A stretch of DNA of 64,000 bases from Sipunculus nudus. Lineage: Eukaryota; Annelida; Sipuncula; Golfingiida; Sipunculidae. The DNA is taken from assembly GCA_026874595.1 (NCBI GenBank), contig CM049309.1, forward strand, positions 29,823,033-29,887,032, read 5' to 3'. Below are positions 48,441 through 59,940 of the stretch, piece by piece. The notes under the pieces were generated by a model. It was not told the DNA's origin, searched no databases, and saw only the letters and a list, made by a program, of their open reading frames with translations. The position numbers and the translations under genes are program-made. Positions within the stretch are counted from its first letter, which is position 1; each line of letters starts with the position of its first letter.

Positions 48441-49313
48441 CTGAGGTATTGTAGGTTGTTGCCTTTGAAGTTTAATCTGGCTACTGAGGTATTTTAGGAT
48501 GTTGCCATTGATCTGGCTACCGAGGTACTTAAGGTAATTCCTTTTGATCTGGTTACTGAGGTAGTTAAGTTGTTGCCTTTGATCTGATTACCGAGGTACT
48601 TCAGGTTGTTACCTTTGATCTGGTAACCAAGGTATTGTAGGTTGTTGCCTTTGATCTGACTACCGAGGTTCTTCAGGTTGTTACCTTTGATCTGGTAACC
48701 AAGGTATTGTAGGTTGTTGCCTTTGATCTGGCTACTGAGGTATTTAGGTTGTTGCCTTTGATCCAGCTACTGAGGTGTTTTAGGTTGTTGCCTTTGATCC
48801 AGCTACTGAGGTATTTTAGGTTGTTGCCTTTGATCTGGTTACACAGGTTCTTGAGGTTGTTGCCTTTGAACTGGCTACCAAGGTATTTTAGGTTGTTGCC
48901 TTTGATCTGGCTACTAAGGTATTTTAGGTGGTTGCCTTTGATCTGGCTACCAAGGTATTTTAGGTTGTTGCCTTTGATCTGGCTACTAAGGTATTTTAGG
49001 TGGTTGCCTTTGATCTGGCTACCAAGGTATTTTAGGTTGTTGCCTTTGATCTGGCTACAAAGGTATTTTAGGTTGTTACCTCTGATCTGGTTACCGAGGT
49101 GCTTTAGGTTGTTGCCTTTGATCTGGCTACCGAGGTGCTTTAGGTTGTTGCCTTTGATCTGGCTACCAAAGGATTTTAGGTTGTTGCCTTTGATCTGGTT
49201 ACCCAGGTGCTTTAGGTTGTTGCCTTTAATCTGGCTACCAAAGGATTTTAGGTTGTTGCCTTTGATATGGTTATCGAGGTGCTTTAGGTTGTTGCCTTTG
49301 AATAGGCTGCTGC
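48441..49313. repeat. 36-bp minisatellite
   Basis: About 24 units of 36 bp (some 35): GGTATTTTAGGTTGTTGCC followed by TTTGATCTGGCTACCGA. Since 36 is a multiple of 3, long open frames exist on both strands: YFRLLPLIWLPR repeats on plus and LKYLGSQIKGNN repeats on minus. The array lies in the intron upstream of the 47600 exon. No splice sites, start or flanking coding sequence support translation. Unit-length slips at the left part break both frames. Confidence 0.9.
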
Positions 49314-50258
49314 ACAGTCTTTATTGTGTCTGAATGGCAACTTGAATACATAACAAGATAACTTTATGTATATCTAGAGAAAATAACAAATACCAAATAT
49401 CACTGCATTTAAATGCAAATACAGCAAGAAAACAGGCAGTTGACAAGCGACTACAGCTATCTGCCAAATTACAGAGGTATGGTTAAAATAAGGCATTGAG
49501 TGTTCCTGACATGACATGACTCATCAGAGATGCCAATTAAACCCTACAAAAAATGCACAATTTTCAGATCTACAGATGGAAACAAGATGAAATTGATTGT
49601 AAGTGGCCCAAGCAGTCTTGTATAAAAGATAAACCATGCCAAGATGTGTGGCCATGCAAATTTTCAGGTGAATACATCAAACCACTCCTGAGAATAAGGC
49701 AATATATTCTACGAAAATGAAAAGGTAGGTGGCACCACCTGTCATATCTAAGATGGATCTACACTATGTGAAAACGATGGTGGTGCCACCAGGCTTGTGT
49801 ACAAGATGGAGGTATCCAAAATCTGTGGACATTAAACCAGTCCTGAGATTAATGCATGAACGTTTTACTACAAATACATGATTGCAGGTGGTGCCACTAG
49901 TCTTGTGAAAGAGAAATTTAGCCAAGATGGATAAACATGCAAAAATAAAGGCTGGGACACCAACTGAGAAAAAGTGCATCAATGTATTCTACAACAAGGC
50001 CTACAGGCCTAGTGCAAACCTGTGCATTGGGAAATACACCAGGTATAATGCTTCAATGCTGGACCATTACTTCTCATATATATGAATAAGCCCTACAGGC
50101 CTAATGCGAACCTGTGCAAAGTTTAGGAGTATGAATGTAGGTTTATTTTTAAAATTTAATATTGATCCTCCTAAGTCCCGCATATCTACCTTAGTCATTA
50201 TGATTTCAGCAAAATGGACGTTTCTGACCTGCAAGTTTCGGACTAGAAAATTTTAAAA
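49314..50258. other. Intron with repeat fragments
   Basis: A decayed Helitron-like 3' end (GTAGTCGCTTGTCAACTGCC on minus) lies at 49425-49470, followed by GGTGGYRCCACC units (49600-49980). A copy of the 95-bp interspersed repeat lies at 49993-50086. No gene. Confidence 0.45.
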
Positions 50259-52790
50259 CCAGAATATGGGTAGTGGACAAGCCACTGTGTGTATCCGCAT
50301 AAATCAGAGTGGGACTGGTGAAGTGAGGCATGGATTAAGTGGCAAGGGGAATAGAGCGTGGTGTGTTGCATATCAGCATGGATGTCTGCAGCTTAAACGT
50401 GAATGTAGGTAGGGTTGGGACGGTTACCGGTATACAGTATTATGACGATATCTGACAGCTACGGTTATCATACCGTCAACTTTCCTATTATCGCGAAACC
50501 ACGATATCAATTTTTTATTCACGATTTTGGTTCACAAGTCAGCCCTTGAGGTTTAAAATAAATTTATTTCAAAGAATCACATTTATTTTTATAAACCACA
50601 TGTATTTGGATACACACGTGTGGGAGGAACCGTGTGCTTACAGACTTCAGGATTAGTCGGAAATGTCCTCGTGTGGGTGGAACCGTGTGCTTACAGACTT
50701 CGGGATTAGTCGGAAATGTCCGGAAGTAGCCGGATGAATCTGTGAGGACAAAAGCTTGAGAATTCCAGGAGAATAAATATTACAATGAAAGAGCAATAAA
50801 TCGACATATTTATGCTTTTATTGCATGGAACGAAAATGTCAACATAAAAGTGTCACAACTGAATTGAACATTCCATACAGGTTGCATATTTTGCCATATA
50901 AAATTGGGATGGTTTATTTAGCCATGATTGGTATGACACATTCTCCGAAAATTCGCAGAGATTCTCCGGCATTTATGTAGCTATAGGAAACTGATGGACA
51001 GTTCTGACAAGCGTGATTCGAAGATGGGGGTAGGACTTCCCGCGCCTCAAGCTTGCACACCTGCAGGACCTTCATGCAACTTACATCACCTAATGAGTCA
51101 TTCTGTGGTACTGGCACAATAGGTATAAATGATATTCATACTTAACCCCTTGTATAAAGTCAAGACTTTAAAGGTGGTTGTTATGGATATCATTATTGAT
51201 GCCTTATTTAATGCCACTATATATAGTTAAAAATATTGTGATATCACGATATATCGCGATAAAATTTGAATAATTATCATGATATCAAAAACCCATATCG
51301 TCCCAACACTAAATGTAGGTGGTGCCACCTGTCATAAAATCGAGAAAATTGTCCAGGATGTATAAACCTGCAAAATTTCAGGTGGATAAGTCAAACCACT
51401 GCCGAGATATGAGTGATTTTATCCCAAGGCAGATCAACAGATGGATGCTGTGCAGGTGGCGCCACCAGTTTTGCCTATAATGAAGAGCTATGTGAGATCT
51501 ATACACATGCAAAATTTTGGCCTAATCCGTAAAACGGTTCCCAAGATATGAGCTTGGATGTCAGCAGAGTAAATGTGAATGTAGGTGGCGACACCTGTCA
51601 TAAAATCGAGAAAGCTGTCAAGGATGTAAAATACCTGCAAAATTTCAGGTGGATAAGTCAAACCACTGCTGAGATACGAGTGATTTAAACCTAAGGCAGA
51701 TGAACAGATGGATGCTGTGCATAAATGGTTGCAGGTGGCACCACCAGTTTTGCCTATGATGAAGAGCTATGTGAGATCTATACACATGCAAAATTTTGGC
51801 CTAATCGGTCAAACGGTTCCCGAGATATGAGCTTGGATGTCTGCAGAGTAAATGTGAATGTAGGTGGCACCACCTGTCATAAAATTGAGAAACCTGTCCA
51901 TGATGTATAAACCTGCAAAATTTCAGGTGGATAAGTCAAACCACTGCTGAGATATGAGCGATTTTATCCCAAGGCAGATGAACAGATGGACGCTATGCAT
52001 AAGTGGTTGCAGATGGCGCCACCAGTTTTGCCTATGATGAAGAGCTATGTGAGATCTATACACATGCAAACTTTTTGCCCAATCAGTCAAATGGTTCCCG
52101 ATATATGAGCTTGGATGTCTGCAGAGTAAACGTGAATGTAGGTGGCGCCACCTGTCATAAAATCGAGAAAGCTGTCAAGGATGTAAAATACCTGCAAAAT
52201 TTCAAGTGGAAAAGTCAAACCACTGCTGAGATATGAGTGATTTTAACCCAAGGCAGATGAACAGGTGGACGCTGTGCATAAATGGTAGCAGGTGGCACCA
52301 CCAGTTTTGCCTATGATGAAGAGCTATGTGAGATCTATACACATGCAAAATTTTGGCCTAATTAGTCAAACGGTTCCCTAGATATGAGCTTGTATGTCTG
52401 CAGAGTAAAAGTGAATGTAGGTGGTGACACCTGTCATAAATTGGAGAAACCTGTACAGGATGTATGAACCTGCATAATTTTAGGTGGGTAAGTCAACCCA
52501 CTGCTGAGATATGAGTAATATTACCCCAAGGCAGATGAACAGATGGACGCTGTGCAAAAATGGTTGCAGGTGGTGCCACCATTTTTAGTGTATGTTATAA
52601 AGCTATCAAAGGGCTACATTTGTGCAAAATTTTTAGCCTGATCGGTCAAACGGTTCCAGAGATATGTGGGTTTATGTGTGGAAACAGACGCACAAATGGA
52701 CACTGGGCAGCAAGGAAAGGTCAGAGGTCAACCAAAAATGAAGGCGCAGCAGTTCACATGTGACCTGATGATAAACCCAATTCGCTTAAA
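50259..52790 (-). mobile_element. Second Helitron-like family, copy split by a hAT element
   Basis: The minus-strand end is AGTGG-CTTGT-CCACT, spacer, CTGG (50262-50259), a CTRR variant with a compensated stem relative to the 40160 copy. After the hAT insertion the body continues as about five units of roughly 279 bp (GGTGGCGMCACCTG...CTGTCATAAAATCGAG at about 51320, 51585, 51862, 52141 and 52420). The right part runs to about 52790, where it meets another family. No coding capacity. Confidence 0.6.
50410..51311. mobile_element. Non-autonomous hAT element with 8-bp target duplication
   Basis: 902 bp. The ends TAGGGTTGGGACGGT and, inverted, TAGTGTTGGGACGAT match at most positions. The perfect 8-bp direct duplication AATGTAGG flanks it (50402-50409 and 51312-51319). 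Sister units of the host element (for example near 51838) show the empty site GTGAATGTAGGTGGC. Eight-bp duplications and these ends are diagnostic of hAT transposons (family knowledge). Inside, a segment of about 55 bp ('gaggaaccgtgtgcttacagactt...cggaaatgtcc') is duplicated at 50620-50720. A 67-codon minus-strand frame shows no recognised domain, so no transposase is present. Confidence 0.9.
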
Positions 52791-53009
52791 ATGCAAACCA
52801 AGTTTTTTCAAACAGTTGAAAGATATAGTTCCAATAATCTGGGAATTCTGCATCTAAACATTGTGTCCAGACGTCTAGACGCTGTGTCTAGACGTCTAGA
52901 CACATTGTCTAGACACCCCCCAGAGCCAGGTCAGTTGCCATGGTGATGTCTGGACCCCACCTGTTTGTACTGAGTGACCTCTTGACTTGGCTGCATGAAG
53001 TCAAATCTG
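52791..53009. repeat. GTCTAGAC palindrome cluster, duplicated at the right edge
   Basis: GACGTCTAGAC...GTCTAGACGTCTAGACA...TGTCTAGACACC at 52868-52917, followed by 'agagccaggtcagttgccatggtgatgtctggacccc'. The same order recurs at 63811-64000. Confidence 0.65.
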
Positions 53010-53709
53010 TTTTCAAATACAGAAAGCCTTTTTCAATTGGCTACAATGCTTTTTTAAAACTGTATTTACCCAATCTATTCTTATAAAACTGGCAGAACCC
53101 TACCATGGAATAATTCTTGTAAAGTTTAAACCAATCAGCTGAACAGTTTCATCATAAATCAGTGTATAAGCTAGAAGAGTTTAAAATTACATTTTCACTT
53201 GTAAAAAACACATCAATGTAGGTGGCGCCACCAATACCTCAAAATCAGATATGACATATGTGACAAACATTGGTATAAAATTTGGTCATTATAGCTCTAG
53301 CCGTTTCTGAGATTTTAATTTTAGTGTGCTTTTTTGGACAGATGATTAAGTTCAACCTCCTGTAACTCGGCCAAAAATCTCCGAACTGGAACCATTCAAA
53401 CAAACTTGAGAGAGATTGTTCCAGGGATCATTTCTGTGAAATATTGGACAATTTGGCTGGACAGTTTCAGAGAAGAAGATTTTTAAAGGTTTTTAAGCTT
53501 TTTCTCTTTAAAATCTAAATTAATGCAGATACCCAATAATAAGCTCCAGGGCACCAAGTTTCATATGTGACGAATTCTTACATGTAATTTGGAGCTGCTA
53601 GCTCAGACAGTTTCTGACTTACAGCCATGGACGTCGGAAAGCCAGCCCTGGACGGCGGACGGCTGACGACGGACGATGCTGCGCCATCGCATAAGCTCAC
53701 AGGTTCGCT
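53010..53709 (+). repeat. Fragment of the 'catcgcataagctcacagg' family
   Basis: Contains AGGTGGCGCCACCAATACC, 'ctcggccaaaaatc.ccgaac', 'aggtttttaagctttttctc', and ends 'gcgccatcgcataagctcacaggttcgctaac' (53681-53712). No gene. Confidence 0.6.
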
Positions 53710-56700
53710 AACAATGCAAATACTAAACATTTTGAATAAGAAACAATTACACAAACATCACTGCTGAAATTCTGGTATGGATGCACACAACACAAAAATG
53801 AATGTAGCTGGCACCACCAGTCTTGTATTCAACGAAGCTATCAGAGATATATACATATGCCCAATTGCAGGCTGATATATGAAATTCCTCTGTAGAAATA
53901 AGCAGGCACATTCACTGTGCAAAAGTCATTGTAGGTGGTGACACCTGTCTTGTGAACGAGAAAGCCATCAAAGACACAGAGACAGGTCCAAATATCAGGC
54001 CAATACATCAAACTTACCTTGAGTCTGATGCATGGGGCTGACCAGGCTTAGGTGAGAAAGGCAGTTGCCCTGAGTGAACTGTGACAAATTTGCTAGCTGG
54101 CTCAGGCTACTGCACTAAGTGAACTCATGACCTGCACCTGGCTAGACTGAGTGAACTTTTGACCTGTACCTGGCTGCACTGAGTGAACTCTTGACCTTTT
54201 GCATTATCTGATACAGTTGGTAGTCCACATGCAGCCCTGAGGGGCATGACACCCATTAGGTGATCACATGGTGGCCATGAAGTGTTCACATGTCACCCAT
54301 GAGGTGATCACATGCCTTGTGCTTGGTTGCACTGACTGAACTCTTGACCTATATCTGGCTGCATCTTTATCTGACCTATATCTGAACTCTAGATCTGTTG
54401 CCAAATCTGAAACAGTTGGCAGTTTCTAAACCTATTTAAAGATACAAACACAATCTTGGCCTGTTGGTAAATCTTTTTACACATACTGAAAGACTTTGGC
54501 TAAAATGCTTTATTTTCAAGCTGACATATTCATAAACTTTTTATAAAAATATCTAAAATAACAAAAGATGCAGTTCTTTCATTGTTAAAGGTCCAATATT
54601 TCTGCAAAAATAATTCAAGTAAACTTGAACATAGGCCACCTAAGAATAATTTTTGTGCAATGTTACAAAAGTTATAACTGAAACAATAATTTTGTAGAAG
54701 AACAGTTTTGCAGTCCTCAGTTTGAAATAGACATAATAATGGCCATAAGACCAACATAAGCTTTTCTGATATGATTGAAAGAACCATGTCCTAGGATAAT
54801 TCTTTTGAAAAATTGAACAATTCAACTTGACAGATTCATCATAAACATTTTAAGCTGAAAGAGGCTAAAATTATGAGGTTTTTGCCCATAAAAAACGGGT
54901 CAATGTAGGTGGCACCACAAAATCTGCAACTTCAAATATGAGTCATGTGACCAACATTTGCACAATACTTTGTAAATGCTAGCTTCTGTCATTTCTGAGA
55001 TTACTATGTCAGTATGCTTAATTGGCCAAATGACTGTTCAAACTCGTGTAACACCACTAAAATTCATCAAATGCAAACCATTTGAACAAACTTGAGAGGG
55101 CTTGCCTCTGGGATCATTTTTGTAAACTATTGAACAATGTGGCTGGACTGTTTACAAGAAGACTTTTAAAGGTTTTTCAGCCTTTTCCCTATAAATTCTA
55201 AGTAAATGCAGATAGCAAAAAAAAATAGGCTGAATCCCACAACATTTGATATGTGACAGATTACTGCATAAAATCTAGGGATGGTTGATCCTGCTTTACC
55301 TGAGAAATTATGGGTTAATGTACAGATGACCAATGACCCCTGTACAAAAAAAGGTCAATGCAGGTGGCGCCTTCAATACCTGAATTTCATATATGACTAA
55401 TGGGACCAACACTGGCATAAAATTTGGTGATGATAGCTCCGGCAGTTTCTGAGATTGTCATTTTAGTATGCTTTTTTTGGACAGTTAGTTGAGTTTAACT
55501 TCCTGTAACTCGGCCAAAATTCACCGAACTTGAACCATTAGAACAAACTTGAGAGAGATGGTATAAAAGATTATTTCTGTGAAATATTGAACAATTTGGC
55601 TTGACTGTTTTGGAGGAGAAGATTTTTATGGGTTTTTTAGCTTTTACTCTATAAAATCTAAGAAAATGTAGAGTTTTTCAGATGCAAAATTATAATACAT
55701 GTACATCTCACTGATGGCAAAATCTTTAATTGAGTATAGATACCAATGATTTATAATCCATGTACAGCCGTCTTTATATACCCACAGAGAGCTGTATACC
55801 TGTGATTGTAAACATTGCCTGGCATGAGGAATACCTAAAATCATAAATCTACATTTTTTAAAAGCTTTAAAAAAACATTCTTGTCAATATTAACCATAGA
55901 TAACCTGAAATCTAAATGTCTAGAGGCATGATGTAATGGATGCTGATAAACAGGTGCCAGGCAAGATGTATCTGCTTCACACAGCTTACATATATGGTAA
56001 AATGACTCCATTCAATCTTTATAATTCAGCCAAAATTCATTCTTTGGAACCATAAAAGATAACTAGATATTTCTTGGCACCGCAGGTGCCATAGTATCGC
56101 CAGACAATTAATCCCCCCCCCCCTTTAAGAATAGGCCCCCCATCTTCAGCAACAATTAATATCAGACCACACTCATAGAAAAGGTCATTCTCATAGAAAA
56201 GGTCATGATCCAAATTTCAATATACATCATCCCCTAACCCATGTCTATGTATATGCAAGAAATCTGTCCATTAGTTTTTGACCTATAATGCTCACAGTAC
56301 TGATAAATGGCAATGATGGGGTATTAAACGGCACAAAACAAGTAAAAGAATAACAGGTGGCGCCTGTTTCTGGTACATGACAATACTTTCCAAGATCTTC
56401 GAACATGTTGATTTTTGGACCAATGCATGCATCCCTTATTGAGATATTAATGATTTTGTGTAATTTTCACCATATATGGCAATATTCAAGGTCAAGGCCA
56501 CTCTAATAGGAAAGTCATGACCCCAATTTATATATACATTATCCCATAACCCATGTCTATGTATATCCATAATATGAAAGAAATCTGTCCATTAGTTTTT
56601 TACTTATAATGCTCACTGGTTATAAATGTACTGTTAAGTGGCAATGATGGGGTATTAAACGGCACGAAAACAAGTAAAAGAATAACAGGTGGCACCACCT

Positions 56701-58345
56701 GTTTCCCGTACATGACAACACTATCCAAGATCTTTGTTCAAGTTGATTTTTGGACCAATCAATCCATCCCTTATTGATAAATTAATGATTTTGTGTGATT
56801 TTCACCATATATGGCAATATTCAAGGTCAAGGCCACTCATTGGAAAGGTCATGACCCCTATTCAAATAAACATTATCCTATAACCCATATCCATGTATAT
56901 GCATAATATGAAAGAAATTTGTCCATTAGTTTTTAACTTATAATGCTCACAGTACTGATAAATGGCAATGATGGGGTATTAAACGGCACAAAACAAGTAA
57001 AAGAATAACAGGTGGCGCCACCTGTTTCCGGTACATGACAATACTTTCCAAGATCTTTGAACATGTTGATTTTTGGACCAATGCATGCATCCCTTATTGA
57101 GATATTAATGATTTTGTGTAATTTTTCACCATATATGGCAATATTCAAGGTCAAGGCCACTCTAATAGGAAAGGTCATGACCCCAATTTAAATATACATC
57201 ATCCCATAACCCATGTCTATGTAAATGCATAATATGAAAGAAATCTGTCCATTAGTTTTTGACTTATAATGCTCACAGTACTGTCAGGTAGCAATTTTGG
57301 GGATATTAAACGGCATGAAAACAAGTAAAGAATAATAGGTGGCGCCACCAGTTTCTGGAACATGACAACCCTATCCATGATCTTCGATCAACTTGATTTT
57401 GGGATCAATCCATGCAAGTTTTCTTGAGATATTTAAGAATTTGTGTCATTTTCCCCAAAATTGAACCTATTCAAGGTCAAGGTCACTCTCCTAGTTGAGG
57501 TCATGACCTCATTTTAAATAGGCGTCGTCCTCTCACCCATATCTATACATATACCAAGTTTGGTAAAGATCCATGAAATATTTTTTGAGTTATTGTGTCC
57601 TAAAGAAATCTCTGCGGCGGCGGCGGCGCGACCGTGCCTAAACCATAGTATCTCCAGACTATGTCTGGGGATACAATTATTATAAGAATTATTCAGGGGA
57701 TTATTCTTGTAAAATTTTAAACAAATTGGCCTCAGTGGTGACAGTCAAAAAAATGTTTTGCAGGTTTATAACTCATATGGGAAAATACAGCAAAATGGCT
57801 AAGTTAAGCTTCCCATAACTCAGCCAAAAATTACTGAACCAAAACCATTTGAACAAACTTGAATTATCAACATCTAAGGATAATTTATGTGTGAGATTTA
57901 AGAATTTGGCCCAGTGGTTTTTGAGAAGAAGTTCTTTGTAGCCACAGAGCTAAAATGGGCTGTTATGACTAAATTCCGCTTCCCATTACTCAGCCAAAAG
58001 TCACTGAACTGAGACCATTTCAACAAACTTCAGAAAGGACTACCCTAGGATCATTTCTGTGTGATATTAAACAATTTGGCGATATGGTTTCAGACATGAA
58101 GTTTTTTGTAGCAGTCCGTATGATACGGGCACTGATGACCCCCACACAAAAAAGGCCGATGCAGCTGGCCCCACCAATACCTCAATTTCAGATGTGACTC
58201 ATGTGCCCAACATTGGCATAAAATTTGGTGATGATAGCTCCAGCCATTTCTGAGATTGTAATTTTAGTATGCTTTTTTGGACAGATGACTAAGTTCAACT
58301 TCCTGTAACTTGGCCAAAAATCACCAAACTTAAACCATTCGAACA
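53710..58345 (+). repeat. Duplicated block, copy 3, with Helitron-like insertion
   Basis: Colinear with 36276-39615. Similarity stops at 'aaaccattcgaacaaactt' (58328-58346). It lacks a segment of about 150 bp present in copy 2 (38390-38530) and gained the 1.6-kb insertion 56063-57676. No gene. Confidence 0.8.
56063..57676 (-). mobile_element. Non-autonomous Helitron-like element, copy 3
   Basis: The minus strand ends TGGCACC-TGC-GGTGCCA, 11-nt spacer, CTAG (56066-56063). The other end is TTGTATCCCCAGACATAGTC. The interior has three tandem units of about 330 bp ('caaggtcaaggccactc', 'atgacaatactttccaagatctt', GGTGGCGCCACCTG). Comparison with copy 2 of the duplicated block shows the empty site AAAGACAA|TTATTATAAG. 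Insertion therefore took place between A and T without duplicating the target, as Helitrons do. Confidence 0.78.
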
Positions 58346-59010
58346 AACTTATCTGTAAGCATTGCACTGCAAAACTAGAATATTAGCAAAAGCTGATAAT
58401 CATTTATAGATTTAAATTGGAGAAGTATGTACCATAGTTCATAACAATCCACCAAATGCTTCCTGGGAAATAAGCTCCTAAGTTTTTTTCTATTCTAAGC
58501 TCTATGACCTTGAAAATAGCTCAAGTTCACCCATCTTTGAACTTGACCATGATTTTGTAAATATGCAATAGCACTGAAGAAATGAAGTTCCTGTGTTGAA
58601 TACCTTTGGAGATATCCTGCACAAAAGGCCAAAATTGAAAAATCCGATAAAAATTCATAAAAAATCCAAATTGTAGGTGGCAACACCAAACTTGTGCAGC
58701 AGGTACAGACCATCAGTCCCAATGATCAAAGTAAGTTTTATGAAAATCCACACAATGGTTCCTGAGAAATAAGCTTCTGAGTGTTTTCTATAATCAGCTC
58801 TAAAATGTAGAAAAATGGGTCAAGGTCACCCATCTTCGAACCTGACCGAGATTTTATTGATATACATCTTAACTGATGAAATAAAATTCCAATGGGGAAT
58901 CCTTTAAGAGATATCCCGATCACAAGGTAAAAGTTAACGGACAGACGGACGAAAGGACACCTTGGGTGATGACAATAGCCCATCAGCCTAATGGACTGAG
59001 GGCTAAAAAA
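58346..59010 (+). mobile_element. Two units of about 300 bp ending in a TAGCCC...GGGCTA hairpin
   Basis: Two diverged units ('aagctcctaagt..ttttctat..aagctct', 'cacccatcttcgaacctgacc') are followed by an ACGGACAGACGGACG tract and a terminal hairpin TAGCCCATCAG...CTGAGGGCTA at 58976-59005, with A-run flank. The architecture is the same as the other hairpin-ended family, but the sequence differs. Confidence 0.55.
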
Positions 59011-59710
59011 AGGCTGTACATGTACATTTGTCATTAAAATTTCTATTTTTCATGAAATTTTCTATGTTCAGGAGCTGTCGAATGGTCAAAAATAGGTCAA
59101 TCTGGAAGAAACACAAACACGATTTGTTACTGGTCATTATCTGCCTACACATAAAAAATCAGGACAGTATCAGCAGGCACTGCGAAAAAAGTCTGTACAT
59201 GTGTATTTGTCATGACAATTTTTATTTTTCATGAAATTTTCTATGTTAGGGTGCTGTCAAACGATAAAAGTAAGTCAACTGGGACGAAACCCGAACTTGA
59301 TTTGTAACTGGTCATTATATGCCAACACACCAAAAATCAGGCCAGTATCTGCAGGCACTGCGGAAAAAAGTCCAGACATGTGCATTTTTCATGAAAATTT
59401 CTATTTTTCATGAAATTTTCTATGTTTAGGAGCCGTAAAACAGTTAAAAGTAGGTCAACTGGGACAAAATGCGAACTAGATCTGTAACTGGTCATTATCT
59501 GCCAACACACCAAAAACCAGGCTAATATCTGTAGGTACTGCGAAAAAAAAAGTATGTACATGTATATTTGTCATGAAAATTTCTATTTTTCATGAAATTT
59601 TCTAAGGTCAGGAGCCATAAAACGGTCAAAAACAGTCATTATCTGCCCACAAACCAAAAATCAGGCCAATATCTGCAGGCATTGCGAAAAAAGTCTGTAC
59701 AACTGTTTGA
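59011..59710 (+). repeat. Tandem array of about 180-bp units, four copies
   Basis: The landmark CATGAAATTTTCTA lies at 59051, 59230, 59409 and 59591 (periods 179, 179 and 182). Each unit also has 'gtaactggtcattatctgcc', 'aaaaatcaggccagtatctgcagg' and 'ctgcgaaaaaagt'. Confidence 0.85.
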
Positions 59711-59940
59711 TTTTGGAATGACAAAAGGACAGAGGCATAAAAAGGATTACAAGTGGTGTCACCAGTTCACATGTGACTCAATAAATATGCTGGGTTTCAG
59801 AAAGATAGGTCCAAGGGTCTAAGAGGAGTTCTCTGGAAACAAAGGCGGCAACAGCGGTGGCTGTGGCAGCAAAACTTGTGTGAAAACATAGTTATCTGCA
59901 TAACTGTTTTGGCAGATAGAATTACAATTAGATGAAATTG
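59711..59940 (-). mobile_element. 5' end of the second Helitron-like family
   Basis: 'aggagttctctggaaacaaaggcggcaac..cggtgg' and 'gaaaacatagttatctgcataactgttttggcagatagaa' match 63420-63530. The rest of the element is missing. Confidence 0.5.

Noticed and set aside
48749-49333. 194-codon plus-strand ORF of YFRLLPLIWLPR repeats
   Set aside because: A by-product of the 36-bp minisatellite. The opposite strand is equally open and no start context or splice sites are present.
50914-51117. 67-codon ORF inside the hAT element as a possible transposase piece
   Set aside because: No BED finger, RNase-H or dimerisation motif could be recognised.
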